DNA from: an uncultured Lentisphaeria bacterium
GTDB taxonomy: Bacteria; Verrucomicrobiota; Lentisphaeria; JABSQK01; CAJWLW01
Direction of reading: 5' to 3'
DNA length: 13,760 nucleotides
Assembly (NCBI GenBank): GCA_913042885.1
Contig: CAJWLW010000102.1
Span: 1-13,760, forward strand
The notes beneath the pieces are model-generated. The model was not told where the DNA came from and did no database searches. It was given only the letters and a program-made list of their open reading frames with translations. Positions within the stretch are counted from its first letter, which is position 1, and each line of letters starts with the position of its first letter. The position numbers and the translations under genes are program-made. Of this stretch, positions 6,397 through 13,760 are shown piece by piece.

Positions 6397-9300
6397 TCAT
6401 TTCAAACGCCTGTACTCGGTCATCAGCGGCTTGATCAGCTTGCGGCTGTTGCGGCTGTCGATGCGCTTGCTGAAGACCGGTGCCAGCGCCACGAGTTGCG
6501 GGTATCGGGGCAGGTCGGCGCGGTCCAGCACGCTCGCTTGAAAAGCGTACAGATCTGTCGCCGTCACGTCGTTGTATTTCGAATTGTAGAGTTTGCCTCT
6601 CACGGCATTGTCACACTGGATTTCTTCGCTGATTATTGCCGCGAGTACAACCTGCTCCGCGTGTCTCGTCCCTTTTCCGGTCAGGCACCGCTCGGCCAGT
6701 TCAGGCACCGGCCTCGACATCAGATACGACCGAACCAGAAGTGTTGTGGCAGACTCCGTCTTGAGTTTGTCGATGCCAAAGCCGAGCACAGTGAGCGAAC
6801 CGCCGGTCTTGACGTCAATACAGCGAAAGCCGACAGTCGGTCTGCCGGCGAACAGTGTCCGATCGGGGCCGGTCAGTAATTTGTAGAATACACGGGATTT
6901 CGAGCGTTTGGGCAATCGGAACTTGGGCAACTGCCCGAATCCGGTTGACACAAGGGCGTCTTCGAGGAAGTGCTTGGTCGCCAGTGTGCCGCCGTTGGTC
7001 GTACCCTTGATGGCCACGCCGCGGTCATCGAGCAGCTCCATCGCCGCCGGATCAGTTTGCAGCGAGCCGGCGATCAGTACATCGCCGCCGGCAGCCAGAA
7101 TATTTCCAATACCATCGCGTGTCGCCAGATCGATGTCACCGCCGACGATCGCAAAGCGGTGGCGGCTCAGGGCCTGAATGTCGATGGCGCCGTCGTAACG
7201 GCGTTCGAACAGATCGACCTGCGCGCCGGCGCCGGTGAGGGCGTCGACCACTGGTTTGAGTTTGAGCATGGCCAGGTCATGTACCGTAATGAGTACTGTA
7301 CCGGTCCCTGCGGAGCGGCGGCTGGCAAAGGTCCGCCTCGAATTGCTGCGGGCCTGAACGATGCCACCCGAAACGGCGCGCACGGAGAGATCGAGGTGCG
7401 ACAGAAACTGGGTCGGCGTCGGTACGAACGGAATTGCGAACTCTGTAGACTTACCACTGTGCAGGGGGCGAATCGTAATTGGCGCACCGGCTTTTTTGCC
7501 GTCGACGAACAGGTGCAGTTCGATTGGGCCCGGCGGACTGCCTTTTGAATTGTTGACGATGCGCCCGTGGATGGTGTTGTCGTCGGTGTTTGTATAGACC
7601 CGCTGGGGAATTTGCAGCCTGTCGACTGTCATTGGATACCGCACGGTCCGTTCGAACCGTTCTTCGGCGAGAATAGTGTTGTAATAGTGCACCGTGACCA
7701 CTGCGACGAACCGGTCGTGCGGCCGCGCCTGATGGTCGACACGGGCGCTGACGACGTTGTCGATCCGCGTGACGGACTGCCCTGGCACGTCGTGGACGGT
7801 GCTGCCTGCCGCGATCGGATTCGCTGGCCCGGAGACAATACGCATCGTCACACCGAGGCTGCCGGCTGCCTGTGAGGCAAGGCCATAGTTGCGCAGCGAT
7901 ACCGAGGCGGAGAAAGTCTCGCCGATACCGAAATACCCGTCGCGGTTGTTTTCTTGTAAACGGATCTCGATGTCCTTGAAATCCGGATGGTCGCGAAAGA
8001 ACGCAGCGCGGTCGTTGAAGCCGTTGCGGCGCTGGCTTTTGCCTGCGTCGGCGATCAGGTCCTTGTATCCCTGCTCAAAACCGGCGCGCCGGTGTGCCAG
8101 GGCGGTGCCTGCCTGATGTTTGCTGCGATAGGAGCCGGCGTCCGTGTCGGGATTATCATAGGCATGCTGCCTGGCTGCCCGGTGCGCTTGCGCGTAGACA
8201 TCGTTATAGGTCTTGTTCCAGGAGCGCTCACGCCAGTAGTCGAAGGCCTCGTCACGAGCTTGAGCATGATCGCGGCCGTAGCGTTCAGGATCGACATACT
8301 GCCCATACACCTCGTCGGCGACAATTTGCAGAATGTCGCTGAACGTCTCGTCGAAAGTTTCATCATAGGCCTCGGCCGCTGCGACAAAGTAGGCGTCGCG
8401 ATATGTCTCTTCGAAGTGCCGCTGCAACGGCCGGTGCGGGTACTGCACCACGTCCGGGTCGAAATATTTGAAGGCCCAGTTTTGATCGCGACCGAGCGGC
8501 ACGTCGATGGCAACGCTCTCGACTTTGCCGGCAAGCGTGTTTATCCGATCCTTACCCGCTGCGAATTCCGCATATTTGTCATGGCCGCGAATCTGTGACG
8601 GTTTACTGGTGCGACGTTTGTGTTTGGTCACGTTGTAGGTCGGCGTGTTGAATAATGGCTTCTGCGGGCGCACCGACGTAGCCGGGGTCCACGCGGGCGT
8701 AAGACCGGAGAATGGTGTCTTGAACGAAGCCGCACCGCTGTTGTCGAGAACGTATTCAGCCAGTGCGGCGTTGTAGAATTCATCCTCTGCAGCTTTGACA
8801 CCGCGCGGGTACTCGAAGTGTTGCGCTTCCGCCGTGGCATGGTTCTCGCCACGGGCGTAAGCCTGGCGATAGGCCTGGTGCCCGATGTTCGGTGCGGCCG
8901 ATGCAGTCTTGAAGCCGTCGTCAAAGCCGCGAGCTGTCAGTCCTGTGGCACGACCGTCGACCTTTCCGTTTTGGCTGGCCTTGCCCTGTGCGTCCGCGCG
9001 GCCTTCTTCGATGCCGTTTTTTTTGCCGACCGTCGCGCCTTGTTGGCGGGCGCGGGCGATACCGTCGTTTTCGCCGCGTTCGCGGCCGACTTCTTCGCCG
9101 AGGCGTTCAGCCTGGGTGGCAGCGTGGTTGACGGCCAGGTCACGGCCTTCCCTGGCACCATCGCGGCCGTGTCTGGCGGCGGCGCGTTTGATGTGGTGCA
9201 GGGCCCGCCGGTAATTGTCCCGCGCGTCGTGCAGTTGTCGTCGCAGGTCTTTGACGATGACGACCTGTTCATCGCACTGATGCTGCCAGTGGCGCTGGTG

Positions 9301-10134
9301 TCTTGAGTACTCGTCAATCTGCGGTGCCAGATCCCGCAGGGCGTCTTCACAGGCATCGACTCGGGCGCATATCCGGTCGAACTCGCTCCGGCGCTGTTGG
9401 AGTGATTGGCGATGCGTATTGGCCAAACCGTTGGAGCGACCGAATTCGGCATCGACGGCGGAAATTTGGGTGTTGCACTTCTTGATCTGCACCTCCAGAG
9501 CTTGTAATTCTCCGGCGAACGCGGCTTTTCTGCCGATCAGATTGTCGATCGTGTGGGTCAGGTCTTGTGCCTGTTTTTCGAATGCCTTCGCCTCATGCTG
9601 GAAGCGGGCGCAGTTGGCATGGTCATGTACTGCGTTGTCATCACGATGACTGGCGAGGTGGGCGGCGGCATCGGCGTATTCGTCTTGCACCTGTTGGAGC
9701 TTTTTTCGGGTATGCGCGAGGCGTGCGTCAAGCCGACCGATCTGGGCCCGATGTTTGTTGGCCGTGTCGGCAGCTGTAGCGAGTTGCTGGCGCAGTTTGG
9801 TCAGCCGGTTGTCGGCGTTCTGGTTTGCCGCATGTGCGTTGTTGAATTCGTGCTCATGCTCGGTGATGTGGTGTTGCTGTTTGCCGGCTTCTTCATTGAG
9901 TTCACGGATTTCAGCATGCAGTGCCTGGCGCCTGGTGGTGAATTTTTCGAGGGCCTCCTGTCGTTCGGCGACCTTGCGCTGCGCGTTGAGGTGTCGTGCC
10001 TGTGCATCCTGCAGCCGTGTTTTGGCAGCGGGAACGTCGAAGTCGTTAACGCTTCCGGGATAATGTTCTGCGGCGGCAACGAGGCAGGCGAAGCAGGTCG
10101 CAAAGAGTATGAGTTGTTGTAGTGTATAGTTCAT
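6397..10134 (-). CDS. Giant exported coiled-coil protein with Rossmann-like C-terminus
   Basis: A 1245-residue product without a recognised family name. A signal peptide (about 1-21, FATCFACLVAAA) points to export. Residues about 34-322 are a long Glu/Gln/Arg/Ala/His-rich coiled coil. Residues 323-407 form a glycine ladder with Gly every fourth residue (GxxxG). About 500-700 is helical and charged with Tyr/Phe/Trp often at four-residue spacing. Residues about 720-930 look like two beta-sandwich domains (FSASVSLRNYG, IELHLFVDGKKAG), similar to CARDB-type modules. About 945-1140 resembles a flavodoxin/GATase-like fold (VLITVHDLA, FAIVGGDIDL, GGDVLIAG). A helical tail ends the protein. Start: M at 10134 precedes the signal sequence directly; the frame is open to 10191, but that adds unconserved charged residues. 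The ribosome site is weak (GGAA). It lies upstream of the TIGR04073-like gene on the same strand. Scaffold or cell-envelope role is inference only. Confidence 0.88.
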   Translation of the reverse strand: MNYTLQQLILFATCFACLVAAAEHYPGSVNDFDVPAAKTRLQDAQARHLNAQRKVAERQEALEKFTTRRQALHAEIRELNEEAGKQQHHITEHEHEFNNAHAANQNADNRLTKLRQQLATAADTANKHRAQIGRLDARLAHTRKKLQQVQDEYADAAAHLASHRDDNAVHDHANCARFQHEAKAFEKQAQDLTHTIDNLIGRKAAFAGELQALEVQIKKCNTQISAVDAEFGRSNGLANTHRQSLQQRRSEFDRICARVDACEDALRDLAPQIDEYSRHQRHWQHQCDEQVVIVKDLRRQLHDARDNYRRALHHIKRAAARHGRDGAREGRDLAVNHAATQAERLGEEVGRERGENDGIARARQQGATVGKKNGIEEGRADAQGKASQNGKVDGRATGLTARGFDDGFKTASAAPNIGHQAYRQAYARGENHATAEAQHFEYPRGVKAAEDEFYNAALAEYVLDNSGAASFKTPFSGLTPAWTPATSVRPQKPLFNTPTYNVTKHKRRTSKPSQIRGHDKYAEFAAGKDRINTLAGKVESVAIDVPLGRDQNWAFKYFDPDVVQYPHRPLQRHFEETYRDAYFVAAAEAYDETFDETFSDILQIVADEVYGQYVDPERYGRDHAQARDEAFDYWRERSWNKTYNDVYAQAHRAARQHAYDNPDTDAGSYRSKHQAGTALAHRRAGFEQGYKDLIADAGKSQRRNGFNDRAAFFRDHPDFKDIEIRLQENNRDGYFGIGETFSASVSLRNYGLASQAAGSLGVTMRIVSGPANPIAAGSTVHDVPGQSVTRIDNVVSARVDHQARPHDRFVAVVTVHYYNTILAEERFERTVRYPMTVDRLQIPQRVYTNTDDNTIHGRIVNNSKGSPPGPIELHLFVDGKKAGAPITIRPLHSGKSTEFAIPFVPTPTQFLSHLDLSVRAVSGGIVQARSNSRRTFASRRSAGTGTVLITVHDLAMLKLKPVVDALTGAGAQVDLFERRYDGAIDIQALSRHRFAIVGGDIDLATRDGIGNILAAGGDVLIAGSLQTDPAAMELLDDRGVAIKGTTNGGTLATKHFLEDALVSTGFGQLPKFRLPKRSKSRVFYKLLTGPDRTLFAGRPTVGFRCIDVKTGGSLTVLGFGIDKLKTESATTLLVRSYLMSRPVPELAERCLTGKGTRHAEQVVLAAIISEEIQCDNAVRGKLYNSKYNDVTATDLYAFQASVLDRADLPRYPQLVALAPVFSKRIDSRNSRKLIKPLMTEYRRLK
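8065..8418 (-). repeat. Helical region with four-residue aromatic spacing
   Basis: Encodes residues about 573-690. Aromatics recur at four-residue spacing: ETYRDAYF (577-583), then AEAYDETFDETF (587-598), then NKTYNDVYAQAHR (640-652). Intervening residues are Glu, Asp, Ala and Arg. It is not an exact repeat, so it may have arisen by divergence from the same helical ladder seen at 8914-9168, with Tyr/Phe in the glycine positions. Confidence 0.55.
8914..9168 (-). repeat. GxxxG glycine ladder within the giant protein
   Basis: Encodes residues 323-407. Glycines fall four apart at 326/330, 346/350/354/358, 366/370/374/378, 390/394/398 and 403/407, separated by short gaps; the residues between are mostly charged or polar (Arg, Glu, Asp, Lys, Gln). 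A helix with one glycine per turn would present a flat, crossable face, as in the GxxxG repeats of FliH. It directly follows the coiled coil and may be a helix-packing or oligomerisation segment. Confidence 0.8.
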
Positions 10135-10170
10135 TTTCAGCGTTTCCGTTTGTGTTTGCTGTTGTGTGCT

Positions 10171-10198
10171 TTGACGCCGCACACCGGACATTTATTCT
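10171..10198 (+). promoter_or_regulatory. Candidate tyrA operon promoter
   Basis: TTGACG (10171-10176) and TATTCT (10193-10198) are separated by 16 bases in the 89-bp divergent gap between the giant protein gene and tyrA; consensus match is five and four of six. Transcription would start near 10205, about 19 bases before the ATG. A TATACT (10218-10223) directly abuts the tyrA start codon and is too close to serve as its -10. No equally good promoter is seen on the minus strand; TAGAAT (10194-10199, minus) lacks a -35. Confidence 0.45.
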
Positions 10199-10223
10199 AG
10201 CAATTCTCTTCCGCCGGTATACT

Positions 10224-11129
10224 ATGGCTTCAATCGTCAACACATCACGCATTGCAGTCGTCGGACTCGGACAGTTGGGCGGCTCGCTGGCTATGCGCCT
10301 GAAGGAACTGGGTGCCCGCAGTGTCTACGGCGTCGCACGGCGTACAGCATCGCTGGAACAGGCCCTGAAAGATGATCTGATCGAAGCGGGCAGCACAGAT
10401 GCTGCAGAAGTGCTGCCGGTTGTTGACATCGCCTTCATCTGCCTGCCGGTGCCGGCGACGATCGAATTCGTCAAAGCCAACCTGTCGTACTTCCGACCCG
10501 GTAGCATTGTCACCGACGTAGGCAGTGTGAAGAAGGTACTGGTGGACGAGCTGCGGCAGATTCTGCACGACCATGGCACGTACTTCATCGGCGGCCATCC
10601 GATGGCGGGCTCGGAAAAGTTCGGACTGGACTTTGCCCGTGCCGACCTGTACACCGAAAAGATCGTTTTTCTGACGCCGACAGCGGACGACGAACTGGAA
10701 GCCATTAACCTGGTGATCGAGTTCTGGCGCGAAATTGGCAGCATCCCGATCGAGCTGAACGCTGCACGTCATGACCAGGTCGTAGCATACGCCAGCCATA
10801 TGCCGCATCTGATGTCAGCGCTCATTGCGAAAGCGACACTTGGCCACAATGAGGCCGATGAACATGGCATGGCCTGCGCCAGCGGCTTTCGCGATATTAC
10901 CCGCGTTGCTTCGGGAAACGTCGATATGTGGTGCGAGATCACCATGCAGAATCGTGTGGCGATTCTCGCTGCCCTGGATGACTGCCAGACGGAGCTGGCG
11001 AATTTGAGGCAAAGCATTGCCGACGGCGACGAGGGGCAGGTCGTGGAGTTTCTCGAGATTGCCAAGCGCTGCCGCGACGATTGGCTGGAAGATTCGGCAC
11101 GAGGCAGGCAGGGGAATGACAACACGTAA
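10224..11129 (+). CDS. tyrA: Prephenate dehydrogenase
   Basis: NAD(P)-dependent enzyme converting prephenate to 4-hydroxyphenylpyruvate in tyrosine biosynthesis, cytoplasmic. The 301-residue product has an N-terminal Rossmann fold with IAVVGLGQLGGSLA (10-23; Gly14, Gly16, Gly19), FICLPVPATI (71-80), and IVTDVGSVK (95-103). The catalytic domain shows GGHPMAGSEKFG (123-134), RHDQVVAYASHMPHLMSAL (182-200) and ASGFRDITRVASGN (219-232), all typical of TyrA. It is monofunctional: no chorismate mutase or ACT domain is fused. The start MASIVN at 10224 sits directly before the Rossmann strand; no ribosome site is visible, which is unusual. An arogenate-specific enzyme of the same family cannot be excluded. 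queF follows 12 bases later. Confidence 0.95.
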   Translation: MASIVNTSRIAVVGLGQLGGSLAMRLKELGARSVYGVARRTASLEQALKDDLIEAGSTDAAEVLPVVDIAFICLPVPATIEFVKANLSYFRPGSIVTDVGSVKKVLVDELRQILHDHGTYFIGGHPMAGSEKFGLDFARADLYTEKIVFLTPTADDELEAINLVIEFWREIGSIPIELNAARHDQVVAYASHMPHLMSALIAKATLGHNEADEHGMACASGFRDITRVASGNVDMWCEITMQNRVAILAALDDCQTELANLRQSIADGDEGQVVEFLEIAKRCRDDWLEDSARGRQGNDNT

Positions 11130-11141
11130 TGGGGCGTTATC

Positions 11142-11549
11142 ATGAGTGACAACTATACCAGCGACTTGACCCTGCTCCGAGAGAATGAGTCGAACTACCC
11201 GGAAACACCGGAAGCCGGAATACTCGAGGCGTTCGACAACCGCTATGCGAAGCGGGATTACTGGATCACTTTCGACTGCCCGGAATTTACCGCTCGCTGC
11301 CCGATCACGAACCAGCCGGATTTCGGCCGGATCTCAATCCGCTACGTGCCGGACGGCAAATGCATCGAAAGCAAGTCGTTGAAGTTGTATCTCTTCGCTT
11401 ACCGCAATTTCAACACCTTCCACGAAGAATCGGTCAACAGGATTCTGGATGACATCGTTACTGCCTGCGCCCCGCGGCAGTGCATCGTCGAAGGTGACTT
11501 CAATGCTCGAGGCGGCATAGGTATCAAGGTGTCGGCGAGCAGTCCTTGA
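11142..11549 (+). CDS. queF: NADPH-dependent 7-cyano-7-deazaguanine reductase
   Basis: Reduces preQ0 to preQ1 in queuosine tRNA-modification synthesis. The 135-residue product is the short, single-domain (YkvM-type) form. Hallmarks: the catalytic Cys53 and Asp60 in CPITNQPDFG (53-62), the QueF motif ESKSLKLYLFAYRN (78-91) and FHEESVN with His94 and Glu95 (93-99). The start ATG at 11142 is preceded by GGGG at 11131-11134. It follows tyrA by 12 bases and its stop overlaps the prmC start, so it is the middle gene of an operon. No preQ1 riboswitch is possible in a 12-base gap. Confidence 0.95.
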   Translation: MSDNYTSDLTLLRENESNYPETPEAGILEAFDNRYAKRDYWITFDCPEFTARCPITNQPDFGRISIRYVPDGKCIESKSLKLYLFAYRNFNTFHEESVNRILDDIVTACAPRQCIVEGDFNARGGIGIKVSASSP

Positions 11550-12388
11550 AGACGACGCAGGAGATTTTGAGCGACTCGGCCACGTACCTGGAGCGTCACG
11601 GTAGCGAAAGCTCCCGCGCCGATGCCGAATGGCTGATGTGCGAAGCGCTCGACGTTGACAAGCTTGAGCTTTACATGCAATTCGACCGGCTGCTTGGTGA
11701 TGCGGAACTGGCGCGGTTGCGGCCGTTGCTACGGCGCCGGGCGGCAGGTGAGCCGGTGCAGTACATCGTCGGCGACGTGACGTTCCACTCGGTCGAACTG
11801 GTCGTCGGGCCCGGGGTGCTGATCCCACGGCCGGAAACGGAACGGCTGGTGGATGAGGCCCTGCAACGCTACCCCGGCGAGGGGGCTATCCTCGACGTTT
11901 GTACCGGTAGCGGCGCTATTTTGTTCGCGATGAATAACGGACTTGATGGCCCCGTGCCGATGATTGGTGTTGATGCATCTGCCGATGCGTTGGCTTGGGC
12001 ACTGCGAAATCGTGAACTGCTCGCTGCCGAACACATCGACTTTCTCCAGGGTGATCTGTTTGGGCCCGTAGCAGAACAGAAATTTGTATTGATCACAGCG
12101 AATCCTCCGTACATCACGAGCTGCGATCTCGAGAGGTTGCCGAACAACGTACGTGGCTTCGAACCGCACGAGGCGTTGCTTGCCGGCGATGACGGCCTGG
12201 CGGTAATTCGTCGGATTGCGATGTCCGCCGCAGCCTGTCTATGTACCGGCGGACAACTTCTCTGTGAGATCGGTGCTGCCCAGGGCGAGGCGGCGCAACG
12301 GATCTTTGCGGATGCCGGTTGGGCGGATGTTGAAATTCTTACGGACTACGCACGACGCGATCGTATCGTTGCTGCCCGCCTGGGATGA
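11546..12388 (+). CDS. prmC: Peptide chain release factor N5-glutamine methyltransferase
   Basis: Methylates the glutamine of the GGQ motif in release factors RF1 and RF2. The 280-residue product has the helical N-terminal domain (about 1-75) with RADAEWLMCEAL, then PGVLIPRPETERLVDEAL (89-106), the SAM-binding motif I ILDVCTGSGAI (115-125) and the catalytic NPPYI (186-190). The late EPHEALLAGDDGL (206-218) is diagnostic for PrmC over other N6-adenine methylases. The start is TTG at 11546, overlapping the queF stop (TTGA), as the only start that retains the N-terminal domain; the ribosome site is weak. Another in-frame TTG at 11567 is preceded by AGGAG at very short spacing. It ends 73 bases before the tRNA gene. 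Confidence 0.94.
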   Translation: MKTTQEILSDSATYLERHGSESSRADAEWLMCEALDVDKLELYMQFDRLLGDAELARLRPLLRRRAAGEPVQYIVGDVTFHSVELVVGPGVLIPRPETERLVDEALQRYPGEGAILDVCTGSGAILFAMNNGLDGPVPMIGVDASADALAWALRNRELLAAEHIDFLQGDLFGPVAEQKFVLITANPPYITSCDLERLPNNVRGFEPHEALLAGDDGLAVIRRIAMSAAACLCTGGQLLCEIGAAQGEAAQRIFADAGWADVEILTDYARRDRIVAARLG

Positions 12389-12404
12389 AGTTTGGTAGCG
12401 TCCG

Positions 12405-12433
12405 TTGACATGCCATCGGGCCTGACCTATAGT
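12405..12433 (+). promoter_or_regulatory. Near-consensus sigma70 promoter of the tRNA-Glu gene
   Basis: TTGACA (12405-12410) is a perfect -35 and TATAGT (12428-12433) a near-perfect -10, with exactly 17 bases between. Predicted start near 12440 gives a leader of about 22 bases before the mature tRNA at 12462, as expected for a stable-RNA gene. Confidence 0.85.
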
Positions 12434-12461
12434 GGCTTTCCCTCGAAGTTTTCGGTGCTCT

Positions 12462-12539
<78 letters not shown>

Positions 12540-12567
12540 TTTCCTTTCTCATCAGGGGAATAGGAGT

Positions 12568-12711
12568 ATGTCTACCGATTCCGCCGAAGCTGGAGTTGTC
12601 GACGTGTTTTCTGTACCCCCCCCGGACGTTGCGTATGCCGTGTGTGAGGCAGAGATTCCGGCGCCCCATTACCGCCTGAACCATGCCGTTGCTGTGTCCG
12701 AAATGCGGTGA
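12568..12711 (+). CDS. Possible 47-residue small protein
   Basis: ATG at 12568 preceded by AGGGGAA (12554-12560) at seven bases gives a 47-residue ORF, starting MSTDSAEAGV and ending EMR. It has no recognised motif. It begins 28 bases after the tRNA, so its transcript could only be tRNA read-through or from its own promoter. An eight-C run at 12616-12623 lies inside it, a place where sequence error or frameshift is possible. Chance occurrence is likely. Confidence 0.3.
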   Translation: MSTDSAEAGVVDVFSVPPPDVAYAVCEAEIPAPHYRLNHAVAVSEMR

Positions 12712-12874
12712 AGACATCGGTGTTGCACTTGCCTCTTCGTCCGCCCGATGGCGATTCTTCAAAGCTTGCGTCGGCTGGCTGGTTGGTCTGGGTATTCAGA
12801 AAGGCAGCGAGGGCCGCGGCGGACGCGGCTGCCAGCTACTCGCATTGGTGCTTGCTTTTAGTCAGAACTGGTAG
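12683..12874 (+). CDS. Doubtful 63-residue ORF with one CPKC motif
   Basis: Begins MPLLCPKCGEDIGVA, resembling the first half of a zinc-ribbon, with a single CxxC; no second pair follows, no ribosome site is visible, and it overlaps both the 47-residue ORF and the end of the helicase. A TGA at 12677-12679 lies in frame just upstream, so it is not an N-terminally truncated continuation. More likely non-coding. Confidence 0.2.
   Translation: MPLLCPKCGEDIGVALASSSARWRFFKACVGWLVGLGIQKGSEGRGGRGCQLLALVLAFSQNW
12797..12833 (-). terminator. GC-rich hairpin, possible helicase terminator
   Basis: GCCGCG (12813-12818) pairs with CGCGGC (12824-12829) around a five-base loop; GGCA (12803-12806) can pair with TGCC (12830-12833) below it. 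On the minus strand the stem is followed by TTTCT, and it sits about 30 bases after the helicase stop. The U-tract is short, so the call is tentative. Confidence 0.4.
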
Positions 12875-13760
12875 CGTCGAGGGCGGCGGCGATTGGACCG
12901 ACTAGGTCTTTCGTCCGGAGGTAAGACATCAGCGGCACGGACGTATTGGTACAACTCGGGGGACATATTCTGGATAAACCGGCTTGGCTCGACGATTACA
13001 GGTCCGTAATTGCGTTGAATGATCTTCGGGGCGATCAGGTACAACTCGTCCTTTGCCCGGGTCGCGGCGACATAAAAGAGCCGTAATTCCTCATCGATAC
13101 GTTCGGCCATCTGCGTATCCTCGAGCACCTGATGTTCGTGGATCATCGGGATTGCACCGTCATGAACGTTGAGGACGAAAACGACTTGCCACTCCAAGCC
13201 TTTGGCTGAGTGCATCGTCGACAGGATGAGTTTTCCGCCGGCATCGTCATCCACGAGGTTACGGTCGTGAGAGGTATTGGGCGGGGCAATGGCGAGATCC
13301 GAAAGCAGGCTGTCGAGACTGCGATAGGACTGGCACATGGCCAGTAACTGATCGAGATCGCGTTGGCGCTTCGGCCAGTCGTCGAAGTTACGCTGGAGAA
13401 CCGGTCCATAATACTCGACTGCGAGGCGCAGGCATTCGCCAGGACGCTTGACCAGCGGTGCCATGGCGGTCATCAGATCCGCCAGTGGGGAAATGTCGAG
13501 TTGACCGGCAGCAGCCTTTGCGATCTCCTTGAGCGCTGCCCCGACGTCCCCGCGTCCAGCTATCTGCTCACAGATGCGCCGCGCCCGCACGGCACCAATT
13601 CCCTGGCGCATTTTCAGCACGCGCACAAAGGACAGGTCGTCATCGGCGTTGTGCAGAACGCGCAGATGGGCCAGGACGTCTTTTATGTGTGAAGTCTCGG
13701 TGAACTTGAAGCCGCCGTATTTGACGTAGGCAATCTGATTGCGATTGAGCTCGAGCTCCA
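12862..13760 (-). CDS. UvrD/PcrA-type ATP-dependent DNA helicase (partial, N-terminus missing)
   Basis: C-terminal 298 residues of an SF1A helicase that unwinds DNA 3' to 5' in repair and replication. It enters from the right edge without a start codon in the window. Visible are YVKYGGFKFTETSHIKDVLA (11-30), typical of domain 2A in UvrD-like helicases, motif V as LSTMHSAKGLEWQVVF (179-194), and motif VI EELRLFYVAATRAKDELYL (223-241). The C-terminal tail ends in an Arg-rich SRSNRRRPRRYQF; the Tudor-like C-terminal domain of PcrA is absent. Assignment to uvrD, rep or pcrA is not possible from this part. It is convergent with the tRNA. Confidence 0.93.
   Translation of the reverse strand, partial: ELELNRNQIAYVKYGGFKFTETSHIKDVLAHLRVLHNADDDLSFVRVLKMRQGIGAVRARRICEQIAGRGDVGAALKEIAKAAAGQLDISPLADLMTAMAPLVKRPGECLRLAVEYYGPVLQRNFDDWPKRQRDLDQLLAMCQSYRSLDSLLSDLAIAPPNTSHDRNLVDDDAGGKLILSTMHSAKGLEWQVVFVLNVHDGAIPMIHEHQVLEDTQMAERIDEELRLFYVAATRAKDELYLIAPKIIQRNYGPVIVEPSRFIQNMSPELYQYVRAADVLPPDERPSRSNRRRPRRYQF

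Larger units (their letters stand above)
12540..12861. other. 322-bp gap with no secure gene
   Basis: Lies between tRNA-Glu and the convergent helicase. It contains an eight-C run (12616-12623), two small ORFs of doubtful status (below) and one GC-rich hairpin (below). No recognised protein domain, RNA gene or mobile element was seen. Confidence 0.6.

Noticed and set aside
10194..10222. Minus-strand promoter with TAGAAT for the giant protein gene
   Set aside because: The -10 is good but no -35-like sequence exists at 15-19 bases.
12568..12874. Frameshifted single gene joining the two small ORFs across the eight-C run
   Set aside because: The second ORF has a stop (12677-12679) in frame just before its ATG, so a shift at the C run does not join them.

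Overview
The window is a GC-rich bacterial chromosome segment of mostly ordinary housekeeping genes around one unusual secreted-protein locus. Likely origin (inference, modest confidence) is a Lentisphaerota/Kiritimatiellota/Verrucomicrobiota-type bacterium. The main clue is a small secreted protein with the residue pattern I recall for the exosortase-associated TIGR04073 family. A lysine/alanine-rich histone H1-like protein and a large periplasmic-type coiled-coil protein fit that. No phage, transposon or CRISPR signals are visible.

Layout. 1-240 (minus): 5' part of a histone H1-like DNA-binding protein, running off the left edge. 492-5617 (plus): a compact run of six genes: xseA and xseB (exonuclease VII), a cysteine-rich putative zinc protein, a lipoprotein resembling GH99/WbsX-like domains, rmlC/rfbC (dTDP-sugar epimerase) and an FAD-dependent glycerol-3-phosphate dehydrogenase. 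Several junctions overlap (TAGTG, ATGA, possibly TTGA), suggesting translational coupling. 5649-10134 (minus): a secreted protein with two TIGR04073-like repeats, preceded by a 1245-residue exported protein. The latter combines a long coiled coil, a GxxxG glycine ladder, a helical region with aromatics every four residues, predicted beta-sandwich domains and a Rossmann-like C-terminal domain. This pair is the least explained part of the window. 10224-12388 (plus): tyrA, queF and prmC in a tight operon. 12462-12539 (plus): tRNA-Glu(UUC) behind a near-consensus sigma70-type promoter. 12540-12861: no secure gene, but one small ORF with a good ribosome site and a GC-rich hairpin. 12862-13760 (minus): C-terminal part of a UvrD/PcrA-type helicase, running off the right edge.

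How the genes relate. xseA/xseB encode one nuclease; tyrA, queF and prmC serve tyrosine synthesis, queuosine synthesis and release-factor methylation, and share an operon rather than a pathway. rmlC and the GH99/WbsX-like lipoprotein overlap by the ATGA junction and may both serve surface polysaccharide metabolism. The two divergent intergenic regions (241-491 and 10135-10223) and the tRNA upstream region are the places where promoters can be proposed.
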